51,128 nt of DNA from positions 1-51,128 of the forward strand of contig NZ_JARHZJ010000010.1 of NCBI RefSeq assembly GCF_029258205.1. Direction: 5' to 3'. The notes under the pieces were generated by a model. It was not told the DNA's origin. It made no database searches and was given only the letters and a program-made list of their open reading frames with translations. Shown piece by piece: positions 1-9,045 of the stretch (its first letter is position 1; each line of letters opens with the position of its first letter). The translations under genes and the position numbers were made by a program. This DNA is from Clostridium sp. (GTDB lineage Bacteria; Bacillota; Clostridia; Clostridiales; Clostridiaceae).

Positions 1-1
1 A

Positions 2-304
2 ACCAGGATATTAAGAGTTCCAGGAAGTATAAATTCTAAATCAAAAACAGTAGTAAATATATTAGACGAGTACGAATATGTTTATGATTTAAGAGAAATA
101 CAAAATGAATTTTTACCTGAATTAAAGACATATGAAAAGAAAAAAGGTAGACCAAGTAAAATAAATTATATTTATAGAGAAAGAAGTTTGTATTATGGAA
201 GGATACAAGACATAATAAAACTTTGTGAACTAAGAGAATATGATTTAAAAGGTCATAGAGAACTTATAATATATATATTACCACATTTCTTAAGTAAACA
301 TTGA
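2..304 (+). CDS. C-terminal part of a primase/Rep-like protein (cut by window edge)
   Basis: An open frame runs from the window edge to a TGA at 302-304 and gives about 100 residues. It contains RVPGSINSKS near the visible N-terminus, then KKGRPSKINYIYRERSLYYG, and ends in FLSKH. An R-(I/L/V)-PG-x-x-N-x-K pattern is common in the primase/replication-initiator fold of plasmids and integrative elements, so I infer a mobile-element replication or primase-like protein. The start lies outside the window. It converges on the toxin gene, which suggests an integrated accessory segment. The family assignment is tentative; that it codes is more secure, because codon use is normal and the stop falls next to a hairpin. 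Confidence 0.45.
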   Translation, partial: TRILRVPGSINSKSKTVVNILDEYEYVYDLREIQNEFLPELKTYEKKKGRPSKINYIYRERSLYYGRIQDIIKLCELREYDLKGHRELIIYILPHFLSKH

Positions 305-436
305 TTTAAATATCATTTTCAACTCAAAATTATACTAATTTATTTCTATGAAAGTTTTGTCGAGTGTTTATATTAAAAATTAAATATACTAACTTTAATT
401 TTTGTACAACTTATATTAAATATAATTACATAAAAA

Positions 437-480
437 GAAAATTAAGGTTTAAATAAAATAATATCTAAACCTTAATTTTC
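437..480. terminator. Bidirectional hairpin between the Rep-like gene and the toxin gene
   Basis: GAAAATTAAGGTTT pairs with AAACCTTAATTTTC across a loop of about 16 nt. It lies between two convergent genes, with T-rich sequence on both sides, so it can end transcription from either side. Confidence 0.7.
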
Positions 481-582
481 AATATATTTTTTAGATAGTT
501 TACATAAAATTATTCAAATTCTCTAATAAAACTAGAATTAGTGATTTATCTGTAATTTTATCATTCTTTAAATTAGGAGTTA

Positions 583-1485
583 TTAGTATATAAATTTTAC
601 AGTATGATTCTCCCAATCAATTTCATAAGCATGATTTGTAAAAGTTGGAGATGTAGCTTGTTGGTTTGATCCATACCATTCAAGTCCAGACCAATTTAAA
701 CTATATAAATCATGATATGTTCTATAACTTAATATAAGTTGTGATTTTTTCATCCCTTTTGGAGCTTTAAGAGCGACTGCCATGTCAGGAGTAAAACCAC
801 CTGAAATTAATGTAGATAAGTCTTTAGTATCAGTAAAGTTTTTATCTCCCGTGTTATGTAATCTAGATTTCATAAAAAGTTGGTTTCCATAAAACGGATG
901 ATAAGAATCTTTATCATATCCATCTTTAGTTTTATTAAAAACTATATCCCATGAAGCCACTTTAAGATTATCAGCTTTTTGGATTGTTTTAAAATCAGGT
1001 TGCTCATATTTTACTGAACGTTCAAAATTATATCCAGCATTTCCCTCAATAGAACCTTTAGAAATATTTCCACCAATAGAGTATCCAAGTGTTTCTGTTA
1101 CTTCTACTTTTTCTATTGTATTACTAGGAATACTTTGTAAAATTTTAACCTCATTCTTAGGATCATCTGATTGAATAGCTATGTTATACTTGCTTGGCCA
1201 AAACATACGTCCAGAATAATAACTACCAGATTTGTTAAGTCTTGAAGGAATAAATCCTTTTAAAGAAACAAGAGCTGTTAAATTGCTATCATTTGGATCT
1301 TCAATAAAAGATGCTGATATAGAAGTTTTTACATTTGATGTAGAGTTTGCGTCTGAAGAAGTGTAAACTTCAGCCTTTTTACCATTTGAATCAATTTCTT
1401 TAGGTAACGTAGCAGCTTTTACATATGAAATATTTCCAACTAATAAAGTACATAACATTAAGCCTGTACATAAAAATCTTTTCAT
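583..1485 (-). CDS. Secreted beta-pore-forming cytolysin, NetB/beta-toxin family
   Basis: This 300-aa protein has a Sec signal peptide (residues 1-24, cleavage likely after YVKA) and a mature part of about 276 residues typical of the leukocidin/alpha-hemolysin superfamily. These toxins are secreted as monomers and assemble into beta-barrel pores in host membranes. Family blocks seen: [15 protein letters not shown] (58-72), the pre-stem/stem around [10 protein letters not shown] (133-142) with alternating small and polar residues, [10 protein letters not shown] (160-169), [11 protein letters not shown] (199-209), LISGGF (226-231) and a rim with W265 and W270. From memory these most resemble NetB, then beta toxin and delta toxin, but the stem loop looks about three residues shorter than in NetB. 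An AAGGAG site lies upstream of the ATG. I saw no clear VirR box pair. It could be delta-like or an undescribed member; family membership is secure. Confidence 0.9.
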   Translation of the reverse strand: MKRFLCTGLMLCTLLVGNISYVKAATLPKEIDSNGKKAEVYTSSDANSTSNVKTSISASFIEDPNDSNLTALVSLKGFIPSRLNKSGSYYSGRMFWPSKYNIAIQSDDPKNEVKILQSIPSNTIEKVEVTETLGYSIGGNISKGSIEGNAGYNFERSVKYEQPDFKTIQKADNLKVASWDIVFNKTKDGYDKDSYHPFYGNQLFMKSRLHNTGDKNFTDTKDLSTLISGGFTPDMAVALKAPKGMKKSQLILSYRTYHDLYSLNWSGLEWYGSNQQATSPTFTNHAYEIDWENHTVKFIY

Positions 1486-2025
1486 TTTAATTCAACTCCT
1501 TATTTTTATATTTAATATTTGTGATAATAGTTTTTAATAACTAATATATAAATTAATTTTTTAGTGGTGAATCAAAAATATGTGAAAAACACATAATTTA
1601 TTGAACTAACATAAATAATTATAATTAACTAATTTTTAGCTATAATTATTGAAGATGTATTTAATATTAAATTAACATAAAATATTATATATATAATATC
1701 AATAATTTTAAAAAAATTAGAAAAAAATGATATTAGTATAAAATAGTAGATGTTTTTTTTCTAATTAATTAAAATAATATTTAGTTAGATAAGGGAAGTG
1801 TTTCTTATTATTATACTGGTGCCTTATATAGTACAACTACTTTACTTCAAATATTATGTCAAGATGAAAATCATAGTTCTATTCCATAAGGAACTAATTT
1901 TAATAAACCTGAAAATTGGGATTTAGGTTTAAAGTTTTTATATTGTATCGATTCTGTTTGTGATTTTGTATAGTTGTGTTATTTTTTTTACAAGAGAAAA
2001 ATGAGATTTATTGGAGGAATGAATT
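1486..2025. other. Long intergenic region between toxin and aminotransferase
   Basis: This AT-rich stretch holds the upstream region of the toxin (minus strand) and the leader of the aminotransferase (plus strand). The only coding-like content is the scrap at 1791-1973. I found no convincing paired VirR boxes. Confidence 0.5.
1791..1973 (+). pseudogene. Possible decayed gene fragment with an internal stop
   Basis: One frame reads as protein-like sequence (TGALYSTTTLLQILCQDEN, then GTNFNKPENWDLGLK) of about 60 codons, broken by a TAA at 1887-1889 and ended by TAG at 1971-1973. It has no start codon with a ribosome site. Residue composition is richer than the surrounding spacer, which suggests a remnant. 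I do not recognise the family. Confidence 0.3.
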
Positions 2026-3168
2026 ATGAATTGTAATAAAACTATTTACACACCAGGGCCTACTAATTTAAGAGAAAATGTAAGAGGAGCAAGAGCTTTA
2101 AAAACTACAAATCCAGATGTTGATTTAGATTTTGTTGAGTTTTATAAAGAAACTTGTGATAGATTTGGAGAAATTATAAATACTAAAAATGATTGTTATA
2201 TACTTTCTGGAGAAGGAATTTTAGGATTAGAAGCTGCTTGTGCATCCTTAACTGAAAAAGGAGATAAGGTTTTAGTTATAGATAATGGTTTATATGGAAG
2301 ATGGTTTGATGGATTTGTAACTATGTATGGGGGAGAAGTGACATATTTTTCAGGAGACTATAATAAAGAAATTGATATTGAAGCTTTATCTAAGTTTTTA
2401 GAGAAAAATAATGATTTTAAATATGCTACAGTTGTTCATTGTGATACTCCAACAGGGGTATTAAATCCTATTAATAAAATTTGTCCATTACTTAAGAGTT
2501 ATGGAATTTTAACTGTTGTTGATTCTGTTTCAGCTATGGTAGGAGAAGAATTTAAAGTTGATGAATGGCAAATTGATATAGCATTAGGTGGTTCTCAAAA
2601 GGCATTCTCAGCAGAACCAGGTTTAACTATGGTTAGTATAAGTGATGATGCAAGAAAAGTTATGGAAAATAGAGAAACACCTATTGTAGGTTTTTATTGT
2701 AATTTGAACATATGGAAAAATTATTATAAAGATAAGTGGTTTCCATATACAATGCCAATAAGTGATATTATTTCTTTTAGGGTTGCTATAGACAATATTC
2801 TAGAGGAAGGAAAAGAAAAAGTTATTGAAAGACATAGAAATATTGGGGAAGCGACTAGAAAGGCAGTAAAAGAATATGGGCTAGATTTATTCTTAAAAAG
2901 TGGATATTCAAATACAGTTACAGCTGTGAAAATACCAGAAGAAATAGGTGCTTTAAACTTAAGAAATAATCTAAATAAAGAATATAATGTGCTAATGTCA
3001 ACATCATTAGATAAATATGAAGACAGGTTATTAAGAATTGGACACATGGGGGAAAATGCAAATATAAAAGATATAACTTATGTTTTAAATGCTATAGACA
3101 AGGCTTTAAAAGATTTAGGGTTTTCAAGTGAAAAGCATTTAGATAAATTATTTATAGATAATATCTAA
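2026..3168 (+). CDS. Class V PLP aminotransferase (serine/alanine-glyoxylate aminotransferase family)
   Basis: This 380-aa protein is full length for the alanine/serine-glyoxylate aminotransferase group of fold-type I PLP enzymes, which move an amino group from alanine, serine or a phosphonate amine to an oxo-acid. It starts with the family's TPGPTN motif (residues 9-14). SGEG (61-64) is in the phosphate-binding region, VVDSVSA (164-170) carries the Asp that contacts the PLP pyridine, and LGGSQKAF (187-194) carries the Schiff-base lysine K192. A GGAGG site precedes the ATG. It appears monocistronic, with a hairpin after it. The exact substrate cannot be read from sequence. Older annotations call this family 'soluble hydrogenase 42 kDa subunit', which is misleading. 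Confidence 0.85.
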   Translation: MNCNKTIYTPGPTNLRENVRGARALKTTNPDVDLDFVEFYKETCDRFGEIINTKNDCYILSGEGILGLEAACASLTEKGDKVLVIDNGLYGRWFDGFVTMYGGEVTYFSGDYNKEIDIEALSKFLEKNNDFKYATVVHCDTPTGVLNPINKICPLLKSYGILTVVDSVSAMVGEEFKVDEWQIDIALGGSQKAFSAEPGLTMVSISDDARKVMENRETPIVGFYCNLNIWKNYYKDKWFPYTMPISDIISFRVAIDNILEEGKEKVIERHRNIGEATRKAVKEYGLDLFLKSGYSNTVTAVKIPEEIGALNLRNNLNKEYNVLMSTSLDKYEDRLLRIGHMGENANIKDITYVLNAIDKALKDLGFSSEKHLDKLFIDNI

Positions 3169-3844
3169 TTTATTTAAGGAGAACTTTGTTTTATTTTAGC
3201 TAAAAATTTTAACTTTAAATTTAGAATATAAAACTTCAAAAAGGGAAAAATTAAATTGTATTGATGTTTATTAGAAATAAATATCAATAGATTATAAAAT
3301 TAAATGAACTAGTTTGCGATAAAATCAAACCCTAGTATTTAATAAGGATTAAATTATATGATTTTATAGAATTAACTTCTTCCGCAAATTAGCATATTAC
3401 CTATAAAACATTTATTTTAATCCTTTTTAAATAAATTGAGATCAAGGTTTAGGTTTTTAGATTTCTTCCTAGCCTTGGTCTTATTTACTTTATACTTGTT
3501 TATTTAATTCTAAGATAGAAGTTCAAAATATAAAATTAAAAAGTTTTATTTTTATTTGAATTTAACTTGAATTATATAAAGTATCTAAATTTAAACAGTT
3601 AAAAAGATAATATAAATTAAAAAGTTAAATTTATAATTAAAGAGATTTTAAATTTAATTTAAATTATTAAAAATATGAACTATAAAACTAATATTTGTCC
3701 ACTTTACACTTAATTGCTTATAAGATATCTTTAAAATAGATAATTTAGATGAATCGAAAGAAAAGAAGCCCATTAATTTGATTATTAAGCTAGTATTCTA
3801 AAGATTTATTTTATGATTTTTAAATTTATCAAGGGGTGAGATGA
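3169..3844. other. Long non-coding gap before the mannosidase
   Basis: About 675 nt without a credible gene. It contains a terminator-like hairpin at 3439-3483 and then about 350 nt of very AT-rich leader before the mannosidase. I recognise no riboswitch and no clear catabolite-response element. Confidence 0.5.
3439..3483 (+). terminator. Hairpin downstream of the aminotransferase
   Basis: AGATCAAGGTTTAGG pairs, with a few G-U pairs, with CCTAGCCTTGGTCT and is followed by TATTTACTTTA. It lies about 270 nt beyond the stop, so the message may have a long 3' tail. Confidence 0.6.
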
Positions 3845-6800
3845 ATGTTATTTCAGATAAATGAACGTAAGAATATTGTAAACGGTTTGTGTGAAAAGCT
3901 AGAAAAAGCAATATACAATGTAGTTGCGCCTTTAAAAATAGATATGTATATAACTAAGGAGCCAGTAAGTTATGAAAATAGATTAACTGGAGAGTATAAA
4001 AAAGGAGTTATAGGAGAATCTTGGGGAGAACTTTGGGACTGTGGTTGGTTTAACTTTAAGGGGGAAGTACCTGCAAGTTATGAAGGAGAAAAGATTGTCC
4101 TTTTAATAGATATAAGTGGAGAAGCTTTTGTAGTAGATAAAAATGGAAATCCTATGAGAGGACTTACAGCTTTAAACTCAGAGTTTGATTTAACTTTAGG
4201 AATGCCAGGTAAGAGAGAAGTTCCTATGTTTGATAGAGCCAAAGGGGGCGAAGTTATAGATTTATGGGCAGATTGTGCATGTAATGATTTATTTGGTAAA
4301 TATAGAGATAATGGAATTATAAAAGATGCGTATATTGCAACTTGTAATGAAGAAGTAAAGGCTCTTTACTATGATGTAGAGGTTTTATATGAACTTATGA
4401 ATCAATTACCAGAAGATAGTGCTAGATATCATACCATATTAAATGCTCTTTATGAAGCATCAAAGGTATTAAGTATTAAAACTGGAATGAGTGGATGTGA
4501 TTTCTTAAAGGATGGAGTTGTTACTCAACAGGAAGTTACAATCTTAAATGAAGAAGAAGTTAAAAAAGCTAGAGAAATATTAAAGAAAGAATTAGATAAA
4601 AAAGGTGGAGATCCTTCACTTTCAGTTTCAGCTATTGGACATGCTCATATAGATTTAGCTTGGTTATGGCCAATAAGGGAAACTATAAGAAAAGGAGCTA
4701 GAACATATTCAACAGTTTTAGCAAATATGGAGAAGTATCCTGAGTATGTATTTGGAGCAAGCCAACCTCAACTTTATCAGTGGATGAAAGAATATTATCC
4801 AGATTTATATGGAAGAATTAAAGAAAAGATAAAAGAGGGAAGATGGGAAGCTCAAGGAGGTATGTGGGTTGAACCAGATACTAATGTTCCATCAGGAGAA
4901 TCTTTAGTAAGACAATTATTATATGGAAAGAGATACTTTAGAGAAGAATTCAAAAAAGATATGGATACTTTATGGCTTCCAGATGTATTCGGATATTCAG
5001 CAGCTCTTCCACAAATTCTTAAAAAGAGTGGTGTAGATTATTTCATGACAATTAAATTATCATGGAACAATCATAACCAATTTCCACATCATACTTTTGT
5101 ATGGGAAGGAGTAGATGGTAGTAGAGTATTATCACACATGCCACCAGAAGGAACTTATAATAGTTCAGCAGCGCCGAGAGCTGTTGCTAAGTCAGAGAAA
5201 GCTTTCTTGGATAAAGGCTTATCAGATGAATGCTTAATGTTATTTGGAATTGGTGATGGAGGAGGTGGCCCAGGAGAAGAGCATTTAGAAAGATTAAGAA
5301 GAGAAAGAAATATAAATGGAATAGCTCCTGTTAAGCAAGAGACTTCAAGCAATTTCTTTAAGAGAATAGAAAAAGATATGGATAAATATAGTGTGTGGAG
5401 TGGAGAGTTATACTTAGAGAAACATCAAGGAACTTACACTACACATGGTAAGAATAAAAAATATAATAGAAAGATGGAAATAGCTCTTAAAAACTTAGAA
5501 TTAGCAGCAATGCAAGCTAAAGTTTTAGGAAAGGGAGACTATCCTCAAGATGAAATAGAAAAAGTTTGGAAGGAAGTTCTTTTATATCAATTTCATGATA
5601 TTTTACCAGGATCATCCATAGGCAGAGTTTATGATGAGTCAGTAGAAGCCTATGAAAAGATGCTTGCTAAGGTAGAAGGAATGACTGAAAAGTTATATAG
5701 AGATATTTTAGAAAGTGAAGATAGCAAAGAAGAGGGAGCTATATTAGTAAACTCTTTATCATGGAGTAGAGAACAATGGATTAAGCTTTATGATAGATGG
5801 ACAAAGGTTAACTTAAACTCTTTAAGTGGAGAAAAAATTAAAAAAGAAGAAATTGAGCCATATTGTGAAGTTTCAACTTTAAAAGTTTCAGAAACTAACT
5901 TAGAAAATGGATTAGTTAAAGTTGAATTTAATGAAAATGGAACAATTGCAAGAATTTTTGATAAAGAATTAAATAAAGAAGTCTTAAGAGATGAAAAAGG
6001 AAATGAACTTAGAGTTTATGAAGATAATGGAGATGCTTGGGACTTCTCAGGAGTTTATGAAGATAGACCATCTGAAATTTTTGATTTAGTAAAATCAGAA
6101 GTTATTGTAGATGGACCAAAGGCAACTATTAAGCAAAATTATAAATATGGAGATTCTACTTTAGTACAAGAAATAAGCATTTTAGAAGGTAGTAAGAGAA
6201 TCGACTTTAAAACAAAGGTTGATTGGAAAGAAAATGGTAAGATGCTTAGAACTTCTTTCAATACTAATGTTTATACTAGAGAGGCAGATTGTGAAATACA
6301 ATTTGGTACAATAAAGAGACCAACTCATGGAAATACTTCATGGGATATGGCTAAGGGTGAAATATGTGCTCAAAGATGGATAGATTTATCACAAAGGGAT
6401 TATGGAGTTGCTTTAATAAATGATTCTAAGTATGGACACAATGTTTTAGAAACTAAAATAGACTTAAATCTATTAAGAAGTCCAGGATATCCAGATCCAA
6501 ATGCTGATAGGGGAGAGCATGAATTTACTTATTGCTTATTCCCGCATATAGGAGACTATATCGAAGGAAATGTTGTTCATGAAGCTCATGAAGTTAATGC
6601 TCCAATACAAGTGATTTATAGTGAAAACTTAGGTGAAAACCTAGTTAAAGAAGCAATGGCTTCAATAGATTGTGAAAATGTAATAATTGATACAATTAAA
6701 AAAGCTGAAGATGGTGACCAGATGATAATCAGATTATATGAGTGTCATGGGGAAGATGCTAAGGCTAAAGTTAATATAAATGTTCCACATGAAAATGTAG

Positions 6801-6913
6801 AAATGGTTAACTTAATAGAAGATAGTATAGATGGAAAAGAATTAAACAAAGAAACAATGCACCTTACATTTAAACCATTTGAAGTTCATACTTTAAAAGT
6901 AACATTAAAATAA
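3845..6913 (+). CDS. GH38 alpha-mannosidase
   Basis: This 1022-aa protein has the bacterial GH38 layout: an N-terminal beta domain (about 1-240), a catalytic barrel (about 255-560), a three-helix bundle and C-terminal beta domains. These zinc-dependent retaining enzymes remove alpha-linked mannose from N-glycan-type oligosaccharides. GHAHIDLAWLWP carries metal ligands H268 and D270; WLPDVFGY holds the likely nucleophile D380; FHDILPG near 583 is also conserved. There is no signal peptide, so it probably acts in the cytoplasm on imported mannosides, unlike the secreted GH89 and GH84 enzymes nearby. The ATG follows AAGGGGTGAG. No transporter or regulator is adjacent. Family and reaction class are certain; linkage preference is unknown. 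Confidence 0.93.
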   Translation: MLFQINERKNIVNGLCEKLEKAIYNVVAPLKIDMYITKEPVSYENRLTGEYKKGVIGESWGELWDCGWFNFKGEVPASYEGEKIVLLIDISGEAFVVDKNGNPMRGLTALNSEFDLTLGMPGKREVPMFDRAKGGEVIDLWADCACNDLFGKYRDNGIIKDAYIATCNEEVKALYYDVEVLYELMNQLPEDSARYHTILNALYEASKVLSIKTGMSGCDFLKDGVVTQQEVTILNEEEVKKAREILKKELDKKGGDPSLSVSAIGHAHIDLAWLWPIRETIRKGARTYSTVLANMEKYPEYVFGASQPQLYQWMKEYYPDLYGRIKEKIKEGRWEAQGGMWVEPDTNVPSGESLVRQLLYGKRYFREEFKKDMDTLWLPDVFGYSAALPQILKKSGVDYFMTIKLSWNNHNQFPHHTFVWEGVDGSRVLSHMPPEGTYNSSAAPRAVAKSEKAFLDKGLSDECLMLFGIGDGGGGPGEEHLERLRRERNINGIAPVKQETSSNFFKRIEKDMDKYSVWSGELYLEKHQGTYTTHGKNKKYNRKMEIALKNLELAAMQAKVLGKGDYPQDEIEKVWKEVLLYQFHDILPGSSIGRVYDESVEAYEKMLAKVEGMTEKLYRDILESEDSKEEGAILVNSLSWSREQWIKLYDRWTKVNLNSLSGEKIKKEEIEPYCEVSTLKVSETNLENGLVKVEFNENGTIARIFDKELNKEVLRDEKGNELRVYEDNGDAWDFSGVYEDRPSEIFDLVKSEVIVDGPKATIKQNYKYGDSTLVQEISILEGSKRIDFKTKVDWKENGKMLRTSFNTNVYTREADCEIQFGTIKRPTHGNTSWDMAKGEICAQRWIDLSQRDYGVALINDSKYGHNVLETKIDLNLLRSPGYPDPNADRGEHEFTYCLFPHIGDYIEGNVVHEAHEVNAPIQVIYSENLGENLVKEAMASIDCENVIIDTIKKAEDGDQMIIRLYECHGEDAKAKVNINVPHENVEMVNLIEDSIDGKELNKETMHLTFKPFEVHTLKVTLK

Positions 6914-6966
6914 TTAAGAATTTAAGTAATATTTATATAGAAGATAATACTAACAGATAGTAAGGG

Positions 6967-7021
6967 AATTAAAAGAAACACTTCTTTAATTACTTGAAGA
7001 AAATGGTAAGCATAGCTTGCC
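6967..7021 (+). other. Two small hairpins ahead of the terminator
   Basis: AATTAAAAGAA / TTCTTTAATT (6967-6991) and GGTAAGC / GCTTGCC (7005-7021) follow each other just before the terminator at 7044. They may be 3' UTR of the mannosidase message or a structured leader of the dehydrogenase. I do not recognise a riboswitch class. Confidence 0.35.
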
Positions 7022-7043
7022 AAGTGGGAAATTAGGTATAAGG

Positions 7044-7077
7044 AAAAGGCAACTTTTTAGGGAAGGTTGCCTTTTTG
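7044..7077 (+). terminator. Terminator between mannosidase and alcohol dehydrogenase
   Basis: AAAAGGCAAC pairs with GTTGCCTTTT and is followed by a short T-run. It lies 130 nt after the mannosidase stop and about 97 nt before the dehydrogenase start. Confidence 0.8.
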
Positions 7078-7173
7078 ATTGTAAAATATATTTATATAAT
7101 CTTTTATTTAGAATATAATATTGTAAAGGTAATTAATTTAAATAGTATTGGAAAAAGAGAAAGGGTGAGTTAA

Positions 7174-8346
7174 ATGAATAATTTTACTTTTTATAATCCT
7201 ACTAAAATTAACTTTGGTAGAGGAGTTGAATCCTCTGTTGGAGAAGAAATTAAAAGCTTAGGAGCAAGTAAAGTACTTTTTCATTATGGTGGAGGAAGTA
7301 TTAGAAAAAATGGGGTATATGATAGAATTTTAGATTCTTTAAATAAAGCAGGATTACATGTAATAGAACTTGGAGGAGTTAAGCCTAATCCTAGATTAAG
7401 CTTAGTTAAAAAAGGAATAGAACTTTGTAAAAATAGCAAAGTTGACTTTATACTTGCAGTTGGTGGAGGAAGTGTTATTGATTCAGCTAAAGCTATAGCT
7501 CTTGGTGTTCCTTATAATGGAGATGTATGGGATTTCTTTACTAAAAATATTAAAATAGAAAAAGTTTTACCATTAGGTACAGTATTAACAATACCAGCAG
7601 CAGGAAGTGAATCGAGTTCAGGAACTGTTATAACTAATGAAGATGGATGGTATAAGAGAGCAACAGGATCACCACTTTTATATCCTAAATTTTCAATGTT
7701 AAATCCAGAACTATGTTTTACTTTACCAGAATATCAAATAGCAGCTGGAAGTGCAGATATTTTAGCTCATTTAATGGAAAGATATTTCACAAATACAAAA
7801 AATGTTGAACTTATAGATAGATTAATTGAGGGAACAATGAAAACAGTAATAAATAATGTTCCTAAGGTATTAAAAAATAAGGAAGATTATGATAGTTTTG
7901 CAGAGGTTATGTGGGCTGGAACAATAGCGCATAATAATCTTTTAAGTACAGGAAGAGAAACAGATTGGGCATCACATAATATAGAACATGAACTAAGTGG
8001 AATATATGATGTTACTCACGGGGCAGGATTAGCTGTTATATTTCCAGCTTGGATGAAGTTTGTTTATACGCATGATTTAGATAGATTTAATCAATTTGCT
8101 ACTAGAGTATTTGATGTTCAAGTTGAAGATAAAACTAAGGAAGAGGTTGCTTTAGAAGGAATTAAGAAACTTAAAGAATTCTTCAAATCAATAAATCTTC
8201 CAGTTACTTTAAAAGAGCTAGAAATAGATGAAGATAGATTAGAAGAAATGGCTAAAAAATGCACAGATAATAATGAACATACAGTAGGTAATTTTGTAGA
8301 ATTAAACACAGAGGACATACTTAAAATATATAAATTAGCTTTATAA
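7174..8346 (+). CDS. Iron-containing alcohol dehydrogenase (butanol dehydrogenase type)
   Basis: This 390-aa protein is full length for group III iron-dependent alcohol dehydrogenases of the YugJ/BdhA branch, which reduce aldehydes to alcohols with NAD(P)H in solvent-type fermentation. The N-terminus NPTKINFGRG is typical. The nucleotide-binding stretch is LAVGGGSVIDSAKAIALG (about 95-112). Metal ligands fit D195 and H199 (ADILAHL), H268 (ASHNIEHE) and H282 (THGAG). The ATG has an AAAGGGTGAG site. It is flanked by a terminator on the 5' side and probably transcribed alone. Natural substrate and cofactor preference cannot be read. Confidence 0.9.
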   Translation: MNNFTFYNPTKINFGRGVESSVGEEIKSLGASKVLFHYGGGSIRKNGVYDRILDSLNKAGLHVIELGGVKPNPRLSLVKKGIELCKNSKVDFILAVGGGSVIDSAKAIALGVPYNGDVWDFFTKNIKIEKVLPLGTVLTIPAAGSESSSGTVITNEDGWYKRATGSPLLYPKFSMLNPELCFTLPEYQIAAGSADILAHLMERYFTNTKNVELIDRLIEGTMKTVINNVPKVLKNKEDYDSFAEVMWAGTIAHNNLLSTGRETDWASHNIEHELSGIYDVTHGAGLAVIFPAWMKFVYTHDLDRFNQFATRVFDVQVEDKTKEEVALEGIKKLKEFFKSINLPVTLKELEIDEDRLEEMAKKCTDNNEHTVGNFVELNTEDILKIYKLAL

Positions 8347-8414
8347 AATAATAAAGAATAAATTTTAAGATAGAGCCTTATTTAATAGTATAAATTAAGG
8401 GGGTTTTTGGTAAA

Positions 8415-8801
8415 ATGAATCATAAAAAACGTTCAAAAATATTGTTGGCATCTGGAATAATAGGAACTATTTATTCATTGCTTTTGATTAGATTTTTTTT
8501 AGCATATTTTTCTGTAGGGATTGTAAGTGATGTTGATATGGAAAAGGCTGTATCAGCTCTTGCAGTTATTATTGTTATACCACATATGGTTTTATTTGTT
8601 TTAGCTACAATATTTAATTGGGTTTCCTATATAAAAAATAAAAGAGGATTTGCTTTAAGTTCAGGAATCCTTTATTTAATATCATTTATTGTATTTCCAA
8701 TGGATTTAATTTTTGTTATTCCAAGTACAGTTTTAAGCTTCATAGGATATTTTAGCCTTAAAAAAATAAATAATAGTAAACAGGAAAATATGTGTATGTA
8801 A
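8415..8801 (+). CDS. Small four-helix membrane protein, unknown function
   Basis: The 128-aa protein has a basic N-terminus (MNHKKRSK) and four hydrophobic segments at about 9-35, 45-70, 80-97 and 98-115, ending in a basic tail. It resembles the short uncharacterised DUF4064-like membrane proteins of Firmicutes, but I make no family claim. It starts 68 nt after the alcohol dehydrogenase with no terminator between, so it may be co-transcribed. AAGGGGG lies about 10-15 nt before the ATG. A long stem-loop follows. Confidence 0.7.
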   Translation: MNHKKRSKILLASGIIGTIYSLLLIRFFLAYFSVGIVSDVDMEKAVSALAVIIVIPHMVLFVLATIFNWVSYIKNKRGFALSSGILYLISFIVFPMDLIFVIPSTVLSFIGYFSLKKINNSKQENMCM

Positions 8802-8809
8802 ATTTGTAT

Positions 8810-8918
8810 GATATGTATCAAAATAACTTTTTAATAAAACTTGAAATTATATTATGAGAATTAATAGATTTATATTTTTAATAAGTTTTATTATTTAGTT
8901 TTGATACATATCCTTTTT
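8810..8918. terminator. Very long inverted repeat ending in a T-run
   Basis: GATATGTATCAAAA plus TAATAAAACTT (8810-8842) pair, with a bulge, with AAGTTTTATTA and TTTTGATACATATC (8883-8912), followed by CTTTTTT. The stem is about 25 bp around a loop of roughly 40 nt, longer than most terminators here. It ends the dehydrogenase/membrane protein transcript. Confidence 0.65.
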
Positions 8919-9001
8919 TACTGTTGTAAATGTTTTGTTAGTATCAGTTTATATAAGCTTAGATAGAATACTATAAATTATAGTTGTGGGAGTTTCAAGG
9001 A

Positions 9002-9045
9002 GAGGAGGAGTTAAGTATAAACATCTATATACTTAGCGTATTATA
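9002..9045 (+). promoter_or_regulatory. Hairpin bridging a distant ribosome-binding site
   Basis: A strong GAGGAGGAG site (9002-9010) lies 35 nt before the only possible ATG (9046), because an in-frame TAG at 9034 rules out an upstream start. TAAGTAT (9012-9018) pairs exactly with ATACTTA (9029-9035). Folding this hairpin leaves about 10 nt between the ribosome site and the start, the normal spacing. Confidence 0.55.

Noticed and set aside
1486..1800. VirR boxes controlling the toxin
   Set aside because: GTGAATCAA and GTGAAAAAC motifs are visible, but spacing and the CCAGTT core do not match the paired VirR box pattern.
7005..7077. T-box leader ahead of the alcohol dehydrogenase
   Set aside because: No AGGGTGGNACCGCG core is present, and the downstream gene is not an amino-acid gene.
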